Origin: Gyromitra esculenta
Taxonomy: Eukaryota > Ascomycota > Pezizomycetes > Pezizales > Discinaceae
Assembly: GCA_038503075.1 (NCBI GenBank)
Contig: JBCAML010000012.1
Location: 1-64,000 of the forward strand
Direction of reading: 5' to 3'
Length of the DNA stretch: 64,000 bases
Part shown: one piece after another, positions 35,961-47,764 of the stretch
How positions within the stretch are numbered: the stretch's first letter is position 1
How the letters are laid out: every line of letters begins with the position of its first letter
The notes under the pieces: model-generated
Seen by the model: the letters and a program-made list of their open reading frames with translations, nothing else
What the model was told of the DNA's origin: nothing
Databases searched by the model: none
Program-made: the position numbers and the translations under genes

Positions 35961-37834
35961 TCGCTACTCCAATTCCTGATTAGCTGTACACGTGGCTGGT
36001 AAAAAAACCCCCGGCGACAGTGGTGCTGTTACAGGAGAGGTTAGCGGAAGCTCAGGAGGGGATGAAGTTTCCTGGCGATAAAGTTTCCTTCGTTTCTCTT
36101 TAGTGTTGTTTTGTATTCACTTTCAGTTAAGCGTCTTACTATTTGAATCTGCATCACTGAACAAATAGCGTTTTATCATCCCTGCTAAGACATGCCAAGG
36201 CTAAGGTTAAAAAATAGCTGAATAACGACCTACCATTTTGGCTGCTATGGAATCTTGGGGATTCCATTCTTCAGCATGATTCTAGCATGCGGTACAGAAC
36301 GGTCACTATGCACAGCTCGAGCTCAAACTGGCACTATCTACAAGGCGTCTATATCTTATGGCTATTCCAGATACCCTTTCTCCCGAGAATGCAGAGCTGA
36401 GAAAATTCCACTGGAACGCGCATTCTGTTCCTCTGAGGAGGAGAGCCACGGTAAACTTGCAATTGTCAACGAGACGCTCTCTCTTGGTGCCGGTTGTGAA
36501 GCGGGGCGAGCGTCACGGGGGGTTCACCTTATGCTCAAACAGCGAGCCAGCAGGCGTGGATGCGCTGGACTTTGGTCAGAATTCAATTTCTATATACAAC
36601 GCCACAGTCTAATTGGCCAAGCAGCCCCAAGTGTGTATGTGGTGTAGAAACCATGAAGGAAGCGGCACAGACATCAACTAAAGGCGCTCGAAGAAGAATG
36701 GAGGGCTTTATTCGCTCTTGTCCCCAGCAGCCTGGCAACCCCCGGTTTCAGATCGCAACACTGAGTGGACTCCGACAGGGTTAGGGTTAATCGCAAAAAC
36801 AGAAGACAATGCTACAGCGCACTAAATGTAGCGGCTGCAAAAAGATTAAGGGATGATGTCATATTTTATTTATTTATTGCTCTGATTTATGAAGCTGGCA
36901 CCGGGGCTTTTGGATTATAGCGGAAGGCATGCCGTGTTCTTTCATACCGTCTTACCTCTCGAGACGGGATCAACAATAAAATCCCAACCTTGATAGGAGA
37001 AATCTCAACTTGACTAAACTTAACAACCCAAAACATCTTGTAACCGTGAAGACTTACCCGCACGAATGGAACATCAAGCGCACCGGCATTGCAGTCAACT
37101 AAAGGCACATCTAGGTATACAGTTAACAATGCCCAGCCCAAGACATTCCTGCAGCCATGAAACACTGCTCGCTGCTTTTAAACATTAGATCTCTGCGCAC
37201 AAAGCAACGTAGTGTCTTACCTGTGCCTGCTATAATCCCAGCGCTGGGGCTCGCCTTCCCGAAGCCCATCCATCCTGGGTGATGTCAGGAGAAGAGAGAG
37301 ATCTATGCAGCGAATCTCACTGGTTTCAACGTGGCCTTGTTTCTTGCTCCCGGTTCCCGGTTCCCCCCCACCCTGCTTGTGGTGCAGTAGGGCCTCGTTC
37401 TGATAGGCTAGAAACGTTTTTCTTTCCGGGCAATAACTAGGCAATAGAGTGTCTTTTACGCAGGCTACCTATGGTATCGATCCGCCTGCCAGGTGAGCAC
37501 CCGCCCGCCCACCCACCGCGCCAACTACAGATGCATAAGCTGCGCACGTTTGTGCATGTATACTCTATTAGCAGCATGCAGTCCCCCGGCCCGTAAATGG
37601 AGATCCAACGGTGATTGGTATGGAGCCGTGAGATGTGGGGTAAAAATAAATATCGCCTTGGCACGTTAACAATTTCCTCCTGCTGAGGATCTCAGTCAAC
37701 ATCAACCTTTAAAAGGATGAGCTTTTCAACCCCCCCAATCCACCCAACACCACCACCAGCGTGCCCTGGGTATCTCATCACAACCCCCCCCCTCCTTCTC
37801 ACCAAAGCTCCCCCCCACTTAGCTCCCCACCACC
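35961..37834. other. Intergenic region
   Basis: Contains ORFs without family support at 36255-36647 (plus) and 36887-37165 (minus). The stretch just before 37835 is pyrimidine-rich (CCCCCC runs), a common fungal leader composition. Confidence 0.35.
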
Positions 37835-38803
37835 ATGAGTAGCACGCTCATCCACGATCTCCCCAACGAGCTCCTCCTGATCGTGGGCGACCATCTCGGC
37901 GCGCACGACCTCTACCACCTCATCCTCGCCAACCGCCGGTTCACCCTCCTTCTCTCGCGCCTGCGCAGCCTCGCGATACACCCCGAACACGCGCAAGCCG
38001 CGCTCTTCTGGGCCGTTCTCTCCAACAACCGCGATCTGACGCGCCACGTGCTAGAGAACGCAAAAGGGAACGTGGTCATGTGCCAGAGACATGTCGGCGT
38101 TGATGGACAAAAGCCTCAGGCCCGAAGCAATTCCGTTCTCGGATCCGGAGCGTCTAGAAAACTGACTGACAAGAGACTCAACCGGGTCATGGGTCAGCGA
38201 GTGAAGACGCTGCCCGTGATTGCGCAGAAGCAGAGTAATTGCAGCGAACAGCCCATACAGTGGGCGATACAGAGGGAGCACCACGCGCTGCTTAGGCTGG
38301 CGCTGTCTACCACCGACAGCAAAACAATGGGCTTGCGCGCGTGTTCCGCGGCTTTGCTCTTCGCGGCCTGCCGCAAGAAAATCACGGCTATGGGGATCTT
38401 GCTGGACTGGGCTGGCTCGGCTCTCAAGGGGGAGTACAGAGAAATTCTCAATCAGGTGTTCTTTAGGGCTGTAGAAAAAGGCTTGGAGGAGGCAATCGTG
38501 TTTTTGCACACGAAAGGGCCAGACGTTAATATGCAGAGCCTGGATGGAAAACCATTACTTACGACAGCCGCTGGCATATCAAGCTACCGTGTAGTGAAGC
38601 TTTTGGTGGACAGTGGCGCAAACGTCAATAATGAAGATGCGTCGTGGCATTCGCCGCTCTATATGGCTCTGACACGCTACCGTACAGGGGAGGGAGAGGA
38701 GATCTTGAAGCTGTTGCGGGCCCGCAACGCGGAACTGAGCATCCACGAGCGAGGGAGCGGGATATCGCTCGGCATGATTGAGGAAGGGAAGGGGTGTCGA
38801 TAG
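37835..38803 (+). CDS. F-box/ankyrin-repeat protein, intact copy 3 of 4
   Basis: A single-exon gene of 322 residues. The N-terminus is an F-box-like motif (residues 7-45, DLPNELLLIVGDHLGAHDLY), which in other proteins recruits substrates to SCF ubiquitin ligases. The C-terminal third has two ankyrin-like repeats (KPLLTTAAGISSYRVVKLLV, DSGANVNNEDASWHSPLYMA). The middle resembles degenerate ankyrin units (IQWAIQREHHALLRLAL, AAGMGILLDWAG type). The organisation is the same in the neighbour at 40034 and in the pseudogenes at 32761 and 35094, all on the plus strand at 2.2-2.7 kb spacing. A role in protein turnover is inference from the domains. GC-rich N-terminal codons contrast with the AT-rich flanks. 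Confidence 0.85.
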   Translation: MSSTLIHDLPNELLLIVGDHLGAHDLYHLILANRRFTLLLSRLRSLAIHPEHAQAALFWAVLSNNRDLTRHVLENAKGNVVMCQRHVGVDGQKPQARSNSVLGSGASRKLTDKRLNRVMGQRVKTLPVIAQKQSNCSEQPIQWAIQREHHALLRLALSTTDSKTMGLRACSAALLFAACRKKITAMGILLDWAGSALKGEYREILNQVFFRAVEKGLEEAIVFLHTKGPDVNMQSLDGKPLLTTAAGISSYRVVKLLVDSGANVNNEDASWHSPLYMALTRYRTGEGEEILKLLRARNAELSIHERGSGISLGMIEEGKGCR

Positions 38804-40033
38804 AGTTTGAATTCAGGCGCGAGTCGCGATTGCAGGATCAATGGTGCGAGTGCCGTGCACTTGTGGTGGAGATCGTGGGCTTAATTAATTAAATGTATCT
38901 ACTTCAATTCGATTCCAGTGGGCCAATATTGGGTATATTTTTGTCAACCCATATTGGTAGCTAGCTTTAGTTTAATTTTCTTGAAGTCAATTATATTCTG
39001 ATTAATGCACTTTTGTAAATCCATCGCCCGGTGTTAGAGTCTGCATCAAATCCTGTCTGTCTGGCGTATCGCGCAGTCTCTACTAGTATTCCAAGGACCG
39101 CTCGCCATCTACGTACCTGATTTTCACAGCTGTTTAATGCCAGATCTAGACGGCTACGCGGTTTACCCAAGCGCTAGCTGGGCTAATGCCATGCATGGAA
39201 ATCGAGATGGCTCTCCATAGACGGATATTGCACACATTATCTCGCCCATTAATCGTTTACTATTTAGCACTCCCGAGTCGGAACTAGCCACGCGCAAACC
39301 AAGCAAAGATCACGCCAAGAGTTCGCATGGCAGGCGCGTTGAATATTAAGCACTGGAGCGCTAGTAGGCTGATCCACTCCGAATGTCCTATCAAAGCTCG
39401 ATAGATTACGCCCCCCCCAAATTCAGTGGTTTGGGGGGACCATATTCACAAAAAGCAACAATCGGACCAACCGTTTCGTGCCCCATTTCGTGCGTCCCAG
39501 TATACATGTGCACGTAGCCCGGTCTGTGTACAAGTTACTCTATTTCTCTCGCGCTCCATTGGACTATCCAGAACCACCAGTAGTTGTGCGTAGAGACTTA
39601 AGTGTTTCCTAAGTGCGCATCCACTTAGTGCGGTTTCCCCATCGGCTTAGTCGCTTTAGCCAACCTACTATTTACGAGTGATTGGCTGTGATGTCTCTTT
39701 TGGGTTGTCTCAGGCTGGACAAGCCGTAAGGCCCACAATACCGAATGGGATAGCAGAGTGTTGCAGATAATAACACGAATCATAGAGAACCCGTCCGCAA
39801 GGCATTCTATCGCAATCTTCCACTTCCAAAATACTTTCAGCCTTGTCATGCTGGCTGTGATTGGCGACCCACGAATGTGGGGTAACCGCAAATTCCTGCA
39901 GCTGGGCGCCTTGCGCATCTTCCTCACGATTTACACCATGTGAAAAGGCCGTTAGACCATCTCACCCCCATGGAAAAGCAGAGATATATCCCATAGCCAC
40001 ATCCAGTCCATCTCTTGTACCACAGAACCTACC
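38804..40033. other. Intergenic region between the two intact F-box genes
   Basis: Includes AT-rich 3' flank and a C-run at 39412-39419. The minus-strand ORF at 39625-39927 lacks any recognisable feature. No element seen. Confidence 0.35.
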
Positions 40034-41365
40034 ATGTCCGTCAATAAGCTCCCGAACGAGCTCCTCTTTCTCATTTGCGGCTACCTGGGGGTCCACGACT
40101 TCTACCATCTCATCCTTGTCAATCGGCGTCTCTCGACCCTCTTGATACCGCAAGTGCGCAAGTACGCGATCCGGCGAGAACACGCCCAGGCCGCGCTATA
40201 CTGGGCAGTTCTATCCGGCGACCGTAGCCTCGCGAGATACGTCCTCGAAGAATCCGACGAAGAGATCGTGGTGGTGCTAGAATACAACGAGATCCATCCC
40301 AGAGGCCCCGCAGAAGAGCGTGCGCCCCCGGTGCTGCATCGAGCGCCTGGAAAATGCGATAACGATACTCTCTCGTGGATCATGGATCAGCGGGAGATGC
40401 TGTTTCTCGAAACCGGATGGACAAAGCCCTGCGAAGGGCTTCCGATGAGATGGGCTATCGAGAATGGACACCGCCCGTTGCTTAGGCTTTTGGTGCTCAA
40501 GAACGGTAAACCGGTCCCGTTCTTGTGCGCCCAGGCACTCTTTCTTGCGGCCTGCTTGGGGCAGCGTCCGCAGGACATGGAAATGTACTACGATTCTAGG
40601 AAGAAGGTATCTATGGAGGTGATACTGGAATGGCTTGGCCATACTCTTAGCAGGCAGAAGTACAGGGAGATTCTCGACATGGCATTGTTGAAGGTTGTGG
40701 AGGGGAACATGCTGGGGGCGGTTCCGTCTCTGCTTGCAAGAGGGGCGAATGCCAACGTGCGGGACTCTCAGGGGAAACGGACTATTATAAGTACCATCGA
40801 ACCTGATGTGATGAGATCGTTTTTAGAGACTGGTGCGTCCACCGGTTTACGGGTCAAGTGGTTATCGGCAATAAGGGGCCCTGATCTGCTCAGCGAGGAG
40901 GACTTGAGACTGACCTGGAGGGCGACGGAGCAATTAAATATCAATGTGGACGAGATGAGGAATCTACCAAGCGAAGGGTCCGGGTCAACCAAGGAGGAGG
41001 CGACGGAGGAGGAGCGGCAGCGGCAGGCACGGGAGAGGGAGAGGGAGAAGAGGATGAGGGAATGGAAAGGAAAGGAGAATCAACGGCTGACGGACGAGTT
41101 GGTGGGTCGGTGGTTGGCGAGGGAGAGGGAGAGGGAGGAGAAGGAGAAGCGGCGGCGGGAGAGGGAGGGAGAGGAAGAGCAGCGGCAGGCGAGGGAGAGG
41201 GAGGAGAGGGAGAAAAGGGAGGAGGAGGAGCGGCAGCTGATGGGGGCGACGGTGAAGAGGGTGAGGGAATGGAGGGAGAGGAGGGAGAGGAAGGCGAAGC
41301 AAGAGAGGGAGAGGAAGCAGAGGGAGGTGTGGGAGAGATCGCGGGAGGAGAGGAGGAGGGCGTGA
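40034..41365 (+). CDS. F-box/ankyrin protein with Arg/Glu-rich helical tail, intact copy 4 of 4
   Basis: A single-exon gene of 443 residues. Residues 3-40 are the F-box (NKLPNELLFLICGYLGVHDF), residues 41-65 the conserved REHAQAALYWAVLSGD block, and the middle holds degenerate ankyrin units (LPMRWAIENGHRPLLRLLVL, VPSLLARGANANVRDSQG). From about residue 318 to the end the chain is almost only Arg, Glu, Lys and Gln in a mixed pattern with few hydrophobic residues, which predicts a long single alpha-helix or coiled coil. The neighbouring paralogue at 37835 stops where this tail begins, so the tail is an addition. The encoding DNA is a purine-only tract (40985-41410) that probably expanded by slippage. 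Function unknown; an adaptor for ubiquitination is a domain-based inference. Confidence 0.85.
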   Translation: MSVNKLPNELLFLICGYLGVHDFYHLILVNRRLSTLLIPQVRKYAIRREHAQAALYWAVLSGDRSLARYVLEESDEEIVVVLEYNEIHPRGPAEERAPPVLHRAPGKCDNDTLSWIMDQREMLFLETGWTKPCEGLPMRWAIENGHRPLLRLLVLKNGKPVPFLCAQALFLAACLGQRPQDMEMYYDSRKKVSMEVILEWLGHTLSRQKYREILDMALLKVVEGNMLGAVPSLLARGANANVRDSQGKRTIISTIEPDVMRSFLETGASTGLRVKWLSAIRGPDLLSEEDLRLTWRATEQLNINVDEMRNLPSEGSGSTKEEATEEERQRQAREREREKRMREWKGKENQRLTDELVGRWLAREREREEKEKRRREREGEEEQRQAREREEREKREEEERQLMGATVKRVREWRERRERKAKQERERKQREVWERSREERRRA

Positions 41366-41410
41366 GAGAGATTGTGGGAGGGGAGGAGGAAGAGAGAAGT
41401 GAAGAAGGGT
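40985..41410. repeat. Purine-rich GA low-complexity tract
   Basis: About 420 bases of plus strand are nearly all A and G (GGGAGAGGGAGAGG-like units). It encodes the helical tail of the gene at 40034 and continues past its stop. Such tracts are prone to slippage and to triplex formation. The long antisense ORFs here are products of this composition. Confidence 0.85.
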
Positions 41411-41412
41411 GA

Positions 41413-42247
41413 CAGGCTTCTATCCTGAGTCAAGAGGGGAAAGGCGTTTGGGATTGCAAATTTACGGGCTTCTATCAGTAAACTGGTATACTGTATCATG
41501 ATCATGAACAGAGATCCAATACAGCCTCGCCTTCTCGTTTCAAAAGGCTTATTCCCAAAAGAAGTCGCTGCATTTAACGAAGAGATATGTAATCTCCAGT
41601 AGACGCAGAACAGAGCCTGAGCAGGCAGCTAGACATTCATCTCGTATCACAATAGAATCGAAGTGTATGAGCAAATGTTGCACCCCCACAGTCACCTAAC
41701 CTGGTCGTATCTTATCTTCCCCGCACCCACTGGCCAGTGATCAAAATACCTCACTTGTCAGGAAAATCGGCGTGTAAAGCCTAAGATCTAGGGGAGGGTG
41801 AGTTTTCTTTGATTTTTTTATAGCTATTTGATGGTATTGTCATAGAGAAAGTGGTGGGTTGAAAAAGTACTATTCTCATACCCAGATATTCTAAATCGTC
41901 CGAGTTCCCCTCCCGCTTTTCTAGCTAGACAGATAGATACATGACAAATAATCCCGTCCGCCCCCCCCCTTGCCAACTTGCTCTTCGCCATACATTCGTT
42001 TCGCCCATACATTTGCAATAAACAAAGAACCGCGGAGAAGAAATAAAACTAAGCATTAGACGAAACCAAAAATAAAATATAAAAAAAACCCAAAAATGCT
42101 ATTGGAAAGGACCGACTGCTTAACACCGCAAAAAAATAAAATGAAATAAAAAATGCAAATATATCCCAGTAAAGGAAAACAGTAAAGGAAATCAACATAA
42201 AACATAAACCATCCCCACTACTCCTCATATCCCGTACATACTACCGT
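41413..42247. other. Intergenic region with convergent 3' flanks
   Basis: Lies between the ends of the F-box gene and the minus-strand Ser/Thr-rich gene. AT-rich from 42030 to 42220 with A-runs, consistent with 3' untranslated sequence. No gene seen. Confidence 0.4.
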
Positions 42248-43378
42248 TTAGTAGTGGTGGAAAATAGCAGTACCGGTAGGATAGCTCCCGGTTCCGGTGC
42301 TGCTGTGCTGCTTGGTGGACGTCACAGTAGAGTTCCAGCCACCGCTATGAATCTGCGAGTGACTGTGTTCGATCACGGTAGTGGAGGTATAAGGGGTTGC
42401 GATAGAGCTAGGAACGGCAGTCACGGTGATGGTCTTGGGGGTCTCGGTAACAGTGACGGTGTAGTCAGAACCTACGACCACGGTCTTGGTGACGGTGGCA
42501 GCTGGAAGACAGGTGGTGGGGGGATAGACCGGGCCCAGAGAGGAGGAGGAAGCCGGGATGCTGGTGAATGAGCTGTAGATAGTGTTCACGGTGTTGATGG
42601 TCTGAGGGCCGAGGGTGGTGGTAGGGAGGATGGATGGGGTGATGGATGGGGGGTAGTAGATGGTGGTTGATGGGGTTGGCTCAGGCTTGTAGCAGTGAGG
42701 ACCGCATGTCTCAGTGATGGTCAGGGTCTGGATATCCGTGATGCAGGTGGTATAGACCGAAGCTGTGCTGTAGTAACTGGTGGATCCATAGGCGGTCGTT
42801 GTGCACGGGACATACACGGTCCACGTAAGGGTCTTTGTGTTGGTCACAACTGAAGTGATAGTGGACCCGGTATGGTACGGCGGTGGCACAACAGTCATAT
42901 TTGACGTAGGATAGCTAGTTGTTACCGGCTGACTAGAGTAGACCCCGGTGCCAATTGGGGCACTTGAATAGTGAGGATGAGTGGAATAAATCCCAGTACC
43001 AGTCGGCGTTGGGGCACTTGACGGGTTTGGATGGGTGGAATAAATCACACTAACGATCGATGACGGGGGACTTGACGGGTGGGGGTGAGTGGAATAGACT
43101 CCAGTGCCAATTGGCGTCGAATAGCTCGACGGATTGGGATGAGTTGAATAGATTACGGAGCTGCTCAGCGTCGGGGAAACTGTACTGGATGGGTAGAGAG
43201 ACGTCGTGGAGTTATTGCTGTATCAAAATCAAATTAGAACTCTAATCCTGCAAAACCAGCTGACTAGGTAGAATTTCAGAACATACATTGGTTGAAGATA
43301 GCCAGCGCCAGGAGCAGCAGCAGCAAGGCTCTGCATCAAGGCAAGCGCAAAGGCGGAGAGAGACAGAGTGGAATGCAT
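42248..43378 (-). CDS. Secreted Ser/Thr/Pro-rich protein with YSTHP repeats (wall or adhesin type)
   Basis: Two exons (43378-43287 and 43217-42248) give 353 residues. The N-terminus is a signal peptide (HSTLSLSAFALALMQSLAAA). The mature N-terminal part has four copies of a unit around YSTHPNPSS or YSTHPHPSS separated by 20-25 residues. A central part contains four or five cysteines (VPCTTTAYG, TTCITDIQTLTITETCGPHC) and the C-terminal part Thr/Val-rich runs such as TVTKTVVVGSDYTVTVTETP. This composition is typical of heavily O-mannosylated fungal wall proteins. There is no hydrophobic GPI tail; the chain ends TGTAIFHHY. Intron ends are GTATGT and CAG. Repeat number probably varies between strains; that is inference. 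Confidence 0.85.
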
Positions 43379-46300
43379 TATGAGTATTATTTAGCTGAAA
43401 TATTCGTTGATGTGCTGTAATTAAGATATGGAGATGACTGAGATGGAAATTGAGAGATATATATAAATTTAAAGCGAATGATATATATGCAGATCACCAA
43501 GCGATTGACAGAAGCGAGAGTGGATTGAAAGCGAAAGTAGACTCGTAGACTCGTAGAGACAAGTGGATGATGGGGAGAGAAGGAAGCAAAGCAGGGTGGG
43601 ATCACGCAGATATATAGACTGGGCCACGATCATAAGCAGGCCTCGCTGGAGATAATAATCGTACTGGCCATACATAGCCAAATCACAGTCAGACTGCCAA
43701 TCATTCACACCATCCCGCGTGGATGATGTCCAGTGCTGCCTACCAGCCACTACCAGCGCCCACTATTACCCAGCCCCTTGCCATAAGCTGGGATGCGGTT
43801 TAACCTCCATGGCCCAGCAAGTGGGTGGAGAGTAGAGTAGAGTATTCTCGAAAGATAACCCAGTCAGGACAGCCAGGGTGGCTAATCCGGTTCCCTAACC
43901 CTGTCCCAGCCCAGCAGCAAACCACGCCTTCCAAAAATAGCGTTTTCCCGTTGGCAGTCATATGTCGTCAGCGGCCGAAAGCTGCTGACATCTAGATTCA
44001 TCCTCACCAGAGACACAGATTGCCTGCCTACACATCTCGTGTTGTGACTGTCGCTATGGTGGTTGCCACAGCATCGGGATCGCACGGGCCATCTGCACGA
44101 AAATTTCTATTTTTGGAAACAGCACTGGGGCTCGCTTGAGGCTCGGCTTACGCCACGGCCCCAGCACTTAATATAATCCTCCGTCTCTATTGACTGATTG
44201 CGGTATTTCTTTCCATCACGCCTCCCCGATTCAGGCACTGGCTCACGACATCCACTAGGGAAAAGACTCTTTCGGGTTTCTGATTCTAGAGCCCGCTCTA
44301 TGTCTGCCTGCTCTTTGCTCGGGTCAGAGTAAGCATCTAAAGATGGAGAACCTCGCTGCAGCTGTCAGTCAACCTCGAAGCTAACCTTCTAGTGGAATAC
44401 CCGTCAGAGGGGATCTACCCACGAAACATGAACTATTTTGCCTATTTCCTCTCCTTCCGAGACCTGTCAAGCTGTTTGCGGAAATACCTTCCCACCAGCT
44501 CTTTATTTTTGATGGCCACACGATATGATATGCTCGCTGACATGGCCCGGTACAACGCAACCGTCAACATCCGAGTTCGCCGTCATATCCGAACCCCAAG
44601 AATTATATATTTTTTTCTCTCTCTAGTAATTTTTTTTCTGTTTAGCTTGTGATTTCGTAAGTAGGCACCTTGAATGTTGTGCACTATATACAATACGAGG
44701 TGATAAAAAAAAACTAAAGATCACATCGGATCCGGGACAATACCTGCTTCCCTGCACCTGTCTGCAGGCAACTGTAAGTATCTCTGAAAGGACCATGTCT
44801 GTATTACTCAAACCTTTGTATCGACACCACAAACCCTGTTGTTGTCTCCCCCCACTTTGCACCTCAAAACTGTGCTGGTGGGTGGGTGTGTGGATGGAAA
44901 CACAAAAAGGTTTCATCGTGCGATTCAAACTCTGCTGAGTGATTACCTATGATCGATCTTTCAACCCCCCCAATTACTTCGAATAGCCGAGAGATAAGCA
45001 TCCTGATCAAACATCCAAAGAGGTACTACATAGGCCTTTCCCGGGTCAGCGGGATTCAAAACTATATCACACCTCGTAGGTATTTCCGGCAACTAGCTAA
45101 CGTTCGCACCCTGGCAGCTCGTCATCGTCATCGCGGACACTCGCTATGATCGATATAACTCGGGGGTCGGAGCTAGCTAGGTAGGTAGGTGGATTTCTAA
45201 GTATAGGTAGCAGCTATCACGAGATCCGACTCGGACTTTATCAGCTACCTGTACGTGCGCACTCCACACGGGTATATTTACTCCAAGAAACACGCTGCTA
45301 GGTACATACATGTATGTGGTATAGACCAAGTTGTATATGTATGTATATATCCTCCAAATTTGGAACACAGGTTAGCGAGCCTGATCTAGCACAGTCACCA
45401 TGTGTCCCCACTAGAATATCTGTCCCGTAAGTAAACTATTTAGAGCTTCCAAGTCACATCCTCTAGTGAAGCCAAGCACCATCTCCTAGAACTCAAAGCG
45501 AATATACTCCACCGCTTTCAATCATCATGCACGGGACAGCCCTCCATAGCCATAATACAATAGCACTTCGCAGGCGCAGGGACCGTAACACAAGACATTC
45601 AGACACAGATCCCTGGCACCAGTGTTAGATACGCGAGATGTGTGTCTTGCCTCGTTCAGACATGCGCTATTTAACGGCACCGCAGATCCATACTACTCTA
45701 AGTTTCCATTTCATCGTATCCAACCTCCTCCAACTTCCCCTCACGATAAGACTTCCTGCTGCTGCAGAAGCTTAGAAGGTTTAGACCGCATATCTAATTA
45801 CTGAGAGGGATGGCGCCTGTTAAATACCAGGGATATCGGAGTTATCCAGCTCAGAGTAACTCGTGGAGCCCGGCCCATGGGGAGGTATGTCTTTTGCAAT
45901 TCGGTCCAGGTACACGTAGTGGCTAGAGAGTAGACGGCAGGCCAAGCCGATTAATATATTAGACCTTCCTTGCTAGTGTTCGGAGGCTACGTTACTAAAA
46001 TAAAGGTATTAGAGGGAATATATGGTCTGACTTCCAACCGCCCAAGAGAAATTTTTTATTTTACCTAAATGTTGATCATGATGTTAGAATTAGGGTATGG
46101 TGAGAGCTTACGGGAAAGTATACGATAGCGTTGGCTAGTCTTTCGTCAGGGTGGTAGATTACTATGGTAGTGGCGATATATGACAGCATACCCATACACG
46201 GCTAGAACCACAAGATGTCACCCGCTTTGGCAGTTATCGCTTATAGATGCGTACAGGTACAACTTATAGCTGAATTCGATAAAACAACTTTCGCTATCAA

Positions 46301-46861
46301 GCCACATAGTATAGATACATGTATGTATAGTACGAGAAAATGGAGGTGAATCTGCTACTGTAATGCTGGGAAATGCAAGCTTGATTCTGGAGAACTACCG
46401 TATTTACGCTAGAAATACAGTATTGCTACAGCATTTCTTCCAGAATGCTGCTAAATCTAACTAGAGGGGGAATGGTGAATTATTAGGTCCAGACAGTTAA
46501 AGCATAATGGATTGGACCCCTAGAGAACTGTGAAAACTAGCCAATGAGGATACCCTCCGTGACAGAAATTTCAGCGCCATCCAACCTAACAAACGTTTGT
46601 TGAGCGATTCTTTCATAGTTACGTGGATTAGGGTTATGGTGGTGCCTACCACACGTGTTACAATGGTCAGTCATAGGTTCAGGCCGACAACAAAAGTCGG
46701 TCTAAGACATCGAGCCCCGCACTACATTTACTTGGTTCAGCGGATCTCAAAGCTCCATCACCCCCAACTAAAGCTATACCCAGAGCCTATTTGCAGCAAG
46801 GGCCCTATCGTACACTGTACACCTGCTAGTATTTCCAGAGAGCATATCTTAATCTTGGATC
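43379..46861. other. Long intergenic region
   Basis: Starts with the promoter of the Ser/Thr-rich gene (TATATA-rich, 43450-43620). ORFs at 44392-44652 and 46597-46902 (plus) lack family or splice support. Short palindromes of the TACATGTA kind recur near 45308 and 46320. Confidence 0.35.
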
Positions 46862-47764
46862 ATGGAGGATTTGCAATACTACGAACATCGAGTGCTAGGT
46901 AACGAGCAAATAGCTAATGAAACCTCTAGTGCTAAAACACTAATTGCTACTGCAGAGAGTTGTCGATGGTTGTTCAATCAAGACGTCCGTATTGTCGTTC
47001 TCTGGAACTATATCGACGAATGTTACTCAGCTCTCGTTCTACCGAAGTCGTGCTCTCTCAAGTCAATTCAAGAATCAGAGGATCCTATCCAAGCCTTGAT
47101 ACACACCGATGAGAAAAATAACTCGAGGGCCGAAGCCATGAAGCAGTTACTCATTGTCTGCGAAGGTAGGTTCCTCGATTACATTTACCTCGATCAAGGA
47201 GAGGTAGTTTATAGAACGATGTCAGAGCTTCCCGTTGGGTATTGTGAGTTTAACAAGTTCCCATTGAGCCAGAATATTTAGCCCTGTATGGTCCAATCAG
47301 TTCTCATAAAAACGAAAACTATGATAGACTGTGAACCACGCGACGACGAAAATAACCACGAGCAGCCCGATCCCGAGGATATCTTGACCCCTGGTATTTC
47401 AGCAGTGAATGATACTACGACTACGCCAACACGAGAGGCCGGATTTGTAGAACTTACAGAGCTAAATCGGAAGATTACCAGGAGAGAGATTTATCTGGCT
47501 TTGAAAGACGTATTCTCTCCGCCTAATCCGCACACACCACAGGCGTCAAGGGTGAAATTGGAGGGCCTTGCTGGGTCGAACCAAAGGGTGATTAGAGAGG
47601 AGGTTGATCTTGCCTTGAAGGAAATTTTCACTCCACCCGACCCATGTGACCCATGTCCCCTCATTAATCCGAAGGTAGAGTATGCGGGCCTCGCTGGGCT
47701 GCACCGGAAAGCAATTAGGAAAGAGATTGAACTCGGTTTGAGTCAAATTTTTTGTGGCCAATAG
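46862..47764 (+). CDS. Unrecognised protein with three 37-residue repeats
   Basis: Two ORFs in one frame (46862-47281 and 47288-47764) are separated only by a TAG. A 57-nt intron at 47244-47300 (GTGAGT...CAG) removes it and keeps phase, giving 281 residues. The N-terminal half is mixed helix/strand, without signal or membrane span (MEDLQYYEHRVLGNE; RIVVLWNYIDECYSALVL). The C-terminal half has three tandem units of about 37 residues: ELTELNRKITRREIYLALK plus DVFSPPNPH, then a second with GLAGSNQRVIREEVDLALKE and IFTPPDP, and a third with GLAGLHRKAIRKEIELGLSQ and IF. The common pattern is a hydrophobic start, a basic amphipathic helix and IF-x-PP-x-P. I do not recognise the family. The helices could bind a partner or nucleic acid. 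No other gene lies within 900 bases. Confidence 0.6.

Noticed and set aside
36887..37290. Minus-strand pieces (PSAGIIAGTG with a GTAAGA donor, then a 92-codon ORF) as an IFI6-like small membrane protein
   Set aside because: The resemblance is short, the exons do not join convincingly, and no start or tail fits the family.
40985..41505. Long antisense ORFs over the end of the F-box gene at 40034
   Set aside because: They consist of Leu/Pro/Ser runs dictated by the pyrimidine complement of the GA tract, with no start context or family.
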